Below the pieces are notes generated by a model. It was not told the DNA's origin and ran no database searches. It saw nothing but the letters and a program-made list of their open reading frames with translations. 64,000 nt of DNA, from NCBI RefSeq assembly GCF_030317115.1, contig NZ_JASZYF010000012.1, positions 62,001 to 126,000 of the forward strand, written 5' to 3'. Origin of the DNA: Variovorax gracilis (GTDB taxonomy: Bacteria; Pseudomonadota; Gammaproteobacteria; Burkholderiales; Burkholderiaceae_C). Made by a program: the position numbers and the translations under genes. Positions 61,218 through 64,000 of the stretch are shown here, piece after piece (the first letter of the stretch is position 1; each line of letters begins with the position of its first letter).

Positions 61218-62197
61218 GTGCTGGCCCGCTCCACGATCTCGAAGCCGATGTCGATCAGGCTCGGACCCTTCGTCTCACCCGACAGGCGCGCGAGCAGCAT
61301 CTGGCCCGCGCGCTCGCCCATCTCGGCGCGGCGAATGAGCACGGTCGACAGGCGGGGCGACGCTGCACGCGCGACGGCCAGGTCGCCGAAGCCCAGCACG
61401 GCGATGCGTCCCGGCACATGCCAGCCGCGTTGCAGACACTCGAACAGCACGCCCGCTGCAAGCAGGTCGTTGTTGCAGAACACCGCAGTCACCTCGGGTC
61501 GCCGCGCCAGGATTTGCGCAAGGCGGGGACCGGCGTCGTCGATCAGGGCCGGAGGGCGGATCAGTTCTGCCTGGACGTCATCGATGCCGTGCGCGGCTGC
61601 CACGGCGCGAAAGCCCTCGAGCCGCAGCCGCGAGCGGTCTTCCTCGGCGCCGATGAAGGCCAAGGCCCGGTGCCCGCGGTCGATCAGGTGCTGCGCGGCC
61701 GCCTTGCCGGCATCCAGGTTCGAGAACCCGACCAGCATGTCGATCGGTGCGTTCGGCGGGGTTGGCAGGTCCCAGGTCTGCACGACCGGCACGCCGGCGC
61801 GCTTGAGCTTGGCGCGCAGCGCGGGCGATTGAGCGCTGCCGGTCAACACCAGGCCGTCGACGCGCCGGCCGAGGAAGGTATCGACCAGCGTCGCCTCGTC
61901 GCCCGGCCGATAGCCGCTCTGGCCCAGCAGCAGTTGGTAGCCGCCGTCGGCCAATGTCTGCGCGAGTGCCTCGACGGTTTCGGAAAACACCAGATTCGAG
62001 ATCGTGGGAACGATCGCCGCGATGATGCGGGAGCGGTTCGAGGCGAGGCTGCCTGCGGTGAGGTTGGGCACGTAGCCGAGTTGCTCGACGGCGGCACGAA
62101 CAGCGGCCAGGGTGTCGGGTGCCACCTTGTCGGGTTCGTTGATGGCCCGCGAGACGGTGACGAGCGAGACGCCCGCCACCTGCGCCACATCGCTCAT
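61214..62197 (-). CDS. LacI-family transcriptional regulator, second tandem copy
   Basis: 327 residues from the ATG at 62197; the frame is open to 62311, but the likely promoter (TATAAC at 62262-62267 on the minus strand) lies inside that extension, so starts left of it are ruled out. Helix-turn-helix: MSDVAQVAGVSLVTVSRAINEPDKVAPDTLAAVRAAVEQLGYVPN; NRSRIIAAIVPTISNLVFSETVEALAQTLADGGYQLLLGQSGY follows. It is the first gene of the lacI pair and divergent from the uxaA-like genes; operator O1 (62285-62300) lies between both promoters. Confidence 0.9.
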   Translation of the reverse strand: MSDVAQVAGVSLVTVSRAINEPDKVAPDTLAAVRAAVEQLGYVPNLTAGSLASNRSRIIAAIVPTISNLVFSETVEALAQTLADGGYQLLLGQSGYRPGDEATLVDTFLGRRVDGLVLTGSAQSPALRAKLKRAGVPVVQTWDLPTPPNAPIDMLVGFSNLDAGKAAAQHLIDRGHRALAFIGAEEDRSRLRLEGFRAVAAAHGIDDVQAELIRPPALIDDAGPRLAQILARRPEVTAVFCNNDLLAAGVLFECLQRGWHVPGRIAVLGFGDLAVARAASPRLSTVLIRRAEMGERAGQMLLARLSGETKGPSLIDIGFEIVERAST

Positions 62198-62261
62198 GCG
62201 CGCGCGCTCGGGGGAAGGAGACGACAAGGGAGGAGGGGGCTGTTTACGGGTCAAGGCCAGG

Positions 62262-62305
62262 GTTATACCGCGGTGCTTGCGTTCATGGAAGCGCTTCCAT
62301 ACAAT
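62262..62305. promoter_or_regulatory. Divergent promoters overlapping LacI operator O1
   Basis: Plus strand: TTGCGT (62277-62282), 17 bases, TACAAT (62300-62305). Minus strand: TTCCAT (62290-62285), 17 bases, TATAAC (62267-62262). The perfect 16-bp palindrome ATGGAAGCGCTTCCAT (62285-62300) fills the spacer of the first and forms the -35 of the second, so one bound LacI dimer could shut both. Confidence 0.75.
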
Positions 62306-62335
62306 CGCCATCGACGCGCAAGGACAGCAATTTCG

Positions 62336-62360
62336 AAGAGGGCACTTCGCCCTTTTTGTT
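62336..62360 (+). terminator. Terminator-like hairpin in the leader of the uxaA-type operon
   Basis: AAGAGGGC pairs with GCCCTTTT (one G-T pair) around ACTTC, followed by TTTTTGTT. It lies downstream of the plus-strand promoter and upstream of the start codon at 62400, so it may act as an attenuator. Confidence 0.6.
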
Positions 62361-62369
62361 TATCTGAAA

Positions 62370-62385
62370 ATGGAAGCGCTTCCAT
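62370..62385. promoter_or_regulatory. LacI operator O2, identical to O1
   Basis: A second perfect ATGGAAGCGCTTCCAT, 85 bp from O1 centre to centre (about eight helical turns) and just in front of the AAGGA ribosome site of the gene at 62400. It could act as a roadblock or form a repression loop with O1. Confidence 0.8.
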
Positions 62386-62399
62386 CACAAGGAACTACG

Positions 62400-63575
62400 A
62401 TGCACGAGGTCACTTTTGAAGGATTTGTCCGCCCCGATGGCCGGGTGGGCACGCGCAACCACATTGGCGTCTTCGTGGTGGGCAACTGCGGCGCCACGGC
62501 CGCACGGCGTGTTGCCGACCATTTCAGTGCCAAGCGACTGGCTGCGTTTCCCAACGTGAACGAGGTGTTGCCCTTCGTGCACGAGATCGGCTGCGGCATG
62601 GAGGCCACCGGCGAGCCGATGAACCTGCTGCGCCGGACCATCGCGGGCACCATCCGCAATCCCAACATCGCCGGTGCCGTGGTCATTGCGCTGGGCTGCG
62701 AGCGCAACAACATCCGCGCGTTCTTCGAACAGGAGCAACTCGTGCCCGGCCCGATGCTGCACATGCTCGTAATGCAGGAAATCGGTGGCACCGCGAACAC
62801 CATCGCCGCCGGAATCGCCGCCGTCGAGGCCATGCTGCCCGAGGCGAACCGCTTCCGGCGCCAGACCGTCCCGGTCGAGCATCTCGTGGTCGGCCTGCAA
62901 TCGGCCGCCACCGATGGCGACACCGCCCTGTCGGCCAATCCGGCGCTGGGCGCAGCCATCGACCTGCTGGTGGGCCATGGAGGCACCGCGATCCTCTCCG
63001 GGACCAGCGAACTCGCGCCGGTGGCGCAGCGCGCCGTGGCGCGTGCGTCCAGTCCGGCCGTCGGGGCGCAGCTGGAGCAGCGCATCCAATGGTGGAAGGG
63101 CTATACGGCGGGACGAGACACCGGGATGACCCGCGCGGCCTCGGCCGACGAGGGCGCCGGCCTGCACCGCGCCGGCAGCTCGCCACTGCAGGCCGTCTAC
63201 GAGTACGCCCATCCGGTCACGCAACGCGGGCTGGTCTTCATGGACGCTCCGGCCTATGCCGCCGTGTCGGCCACGGGCCAGGTCGCCAGCGGCGCCAACA
63301 TGGTCTGTCTCACGACGGGCAGCGGCTCCGGCTTCGGCGCTGCACCGGTGCCCACCGTCAAGCTGGCCAGCAACTCGGCCGTTTTCGCGCGCATGGAAGA
63401 CGACCTCGACATCGATTGCGGCGGCGTGCTGGCCGGCGACATCGGCGTCGAACAGATGGGCCAGTTGGTGTTCGATCGGATGCTCGCGCATGCCTCGGGC
63501 CAGGCCACCAAGAGCGAGGAGCTCGGCGTCGGGCGCGACGAATTCGTGCCCTGGCCCATCGGCGTCCTGGCTTGA
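62400..63575 (+). CDS. uxaA: UxaA-family altronate dehydratase, large catalytic part
   Basis: 391 residues from the ATG at 62400 (AAGGA six bases upstream). It opens VTFEGFVRPDGRVGTRNHIGVFVVGNC, the conserved start of the C-terminal domain of UxaA/GarD enzymes, followed by LPFVHEIGCGMEATGEPMNLLRRTIAGTIRNPNIAGAVVIALGCERNN with Fe-binding Cys candidates, MDAPAYAAVSATGQVASGANMVCLTTGSGSGFGAAPVPTVKLASNS. It lacks the SAF domain, which is encoded by the next gene. Expected reaction: D-altronate (or another hexonate or hexarate) to a 2-keto-3-deoxy acid, Fe dependent. Controlled by LacI at O1/O2. Confidence 0.85.
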   Translation: MHEVTFEGFVRPDGRVGTRNHIGVFVVGNCGATAARRVADHFSAKRLAAFPNVNEVLPFVHEIGCGMEATGEPMNLLRRTIAGTIRNPNIAGAVVIALGCERNNIRAFFEQEQLVPGPMLHMLVMQEIGGTANTIAAGIAAVEAMLPEANRFRRQTVPVEHLVVGLQSAATDGDTALSANPALGAAIDLLVGHGGTAILSGTSELAPVAQRAVARASSPAVGAQLEQRIQWWKGYTAGRDTGMTRAASADEGAGLHRAGSSPLQAVYEYAHPVTQRGLVFMDAPAYAAVSATGQVASGANMVCLTTGSGSGFGAAPVPTVKLASNSAVFARMEDDLDIDCGGVLAGDIGVEQMGQLVFDRMLAHASGQATKSEELGVGRDEFVPWPIGVLA

Positions 63576-63595
63576 CCAAAGAGGAGACAACCCCC

Positions 63596-64000
63596 ATGAA
63601 CACATCGAACACAGCGACCACTGCTGCCATCGTTCCGACGATCGCATCGACCGTGAAGCCCTCGGAAGCTGTCCAGCGCAACCCCTTCATCCGCCTCGAC
63701 CCCAAAGACAACGTCGTCGTGGCCCGCATTGAAGTGCCCGCAGGCACCGCCGTGCCGAGCGAAGGCGTCGCCACGCTGCAACTCGTGCCCGCGGGCCACA
63801 AGCTGGCAGCGCGCTTCATTGCCAAGGGCGAGCCGGTGCTCAAGTACAACACCGTGATCGGCTTCGCGTCCGATGACCTGCCGCCGGGCACCTGGATGCA
63901 CAGCCACAACATTGCCTTCGGCGATCTGGTCAAGGACTACCGTCACGGGCTCGACTATGTGCCGACGAAGCTCTTTCCGCCTTCGGAGCGTGCGCGTTTC
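63596..64000 (+). CDS. UxaA-family SAF-domain small subunit, cut by window end
   Basis: 135 codons are visible without a stop. GAGGAG lies nine bases before the ATG. After a polar start (MNTSNTATTAAIVPTIASTV) the SAF domain follows: NPFIRLDPKDNVVVARIEVPAGT, LQLVPAGHKLAARFIAKGEPVLKYNTVIGFASDDLPPGTWMHSHNIAFGD, the usual N-terminal domain of altronate dehydratase. Here it is a separate protein encoded 20 bases downstream of the catalytic part, so the two should assemble into the complete enzyme. The part after residue 135 lies outside the window. Confidence 0.85.
   Translation, partial: MNTSNTATTAAIVPTIASTVKPSEAVQRNPFIRLDPKDNVVVARIEVPAGTAVPSEGVATLQLVPAGHKLAARFIAKGEPVLKYNTVIGFASDDLPPGTWMHSHNIAFGDLVKDYRHGLDYVPTKLFPPSERARF

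Overview
The window is about 64 kb of GC-rich chromosomal DNA with the stamp of a soil or plant-associated member of the Burkholderiales, most likely Comamonadaceae (Variovorax-like). This is inferred from the high GC at third codon positions, four orphan periplasmic binding proteins of the TctC/Bug family, many LysR/LacI/GntR-controlled catabolic clusters and CoA-dependent acid degradation genes. I see no rRNA, tRNA, CRISPR, insertion sequence or phage gene. The window begins inside a metallo-beta-lactamase-fold gene and ends inside a UxaA SAF-domain gene.

Left part (1-7.9 kb): loosely packed small genes. They include an orphan ABC-type binding protein, a two-gene cassette with an RNA polymerase alpha-CTD-like helix-hairpin-helix protein, a HAD phosphatase, an exported alpha/beta hydrolase with a small membrane partner, a DUF1851/Tdi1-like gene and a glutathione transferase. 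8.0-14.9 kb (minus strand) is a LacI-headed carbohydrate ABC operon (LacI, FAD oxidoreductase, binding protein, two permeases, ATPase) with two phased operators in front of lacI.

15.0-23.4 kb (plus strand) matches the itaconate degradation locus known from Pseudomonas (MaoC hydratase, PrpD-like protein, acyl-CoA dehydrogenase, CaiB-type CoA transferase, CitE-like lyase). Here it has a Bug binding protein, an MFS carrier and a GntR/HutC regulator. 23.4-26.7 kb carries a probable 2,2-dialkylglycine decarboxylase (dgdA) with its divergent LysR regulator (dgdR) and an amino-acid binding protein. 28.2-33.0 kb is an unusual minus-strand trio: class III nucleotide cyclase with TolB/TPR-like tail, vanadium-haloperoxidase/PAP2-like protein with a Gly-Gly-Ser repeat, and a subtilase.

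34.9-46.0 kb is a second CoA-dependent acid degradation region: two enoyl-CoA hydratases, an acyl-CoA dehydrogenase, a CoA transferase, a hydroxyacyl-CoA dehydrogenase, a GST-like protein, an amidohydrolase, a CMD-family protein, two Bug proteins and a LysR regulator. Two of its promoter regions share a conserved 27-base block. 46.0-47.5 kb looks less GC-rich and holds orphan small genes. 47.5-51 kb holds an argininosuccinate-lyase-like gene, a frameshifted Bug gene and a CysB-like regulator. 51.0-52.0 kb is an hsp20 pair behind a sigma-32-like promoter. 52.1-56.1 kb is a set of exported proteins including a CocE-type hydrolase.

56.4-64 kb is a sugar-acid (hexuronate-type) region: remnants of a lactonase and a LysR gene joined head to head, then mannonate dehydratase, an IlvD/Edd-type dehydratase, two LacI regulators, and a split altronate dehydratase. 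The altronate dehydratase promoter region carries two identical 16-bp operators flanking a terminator-like hairpin.
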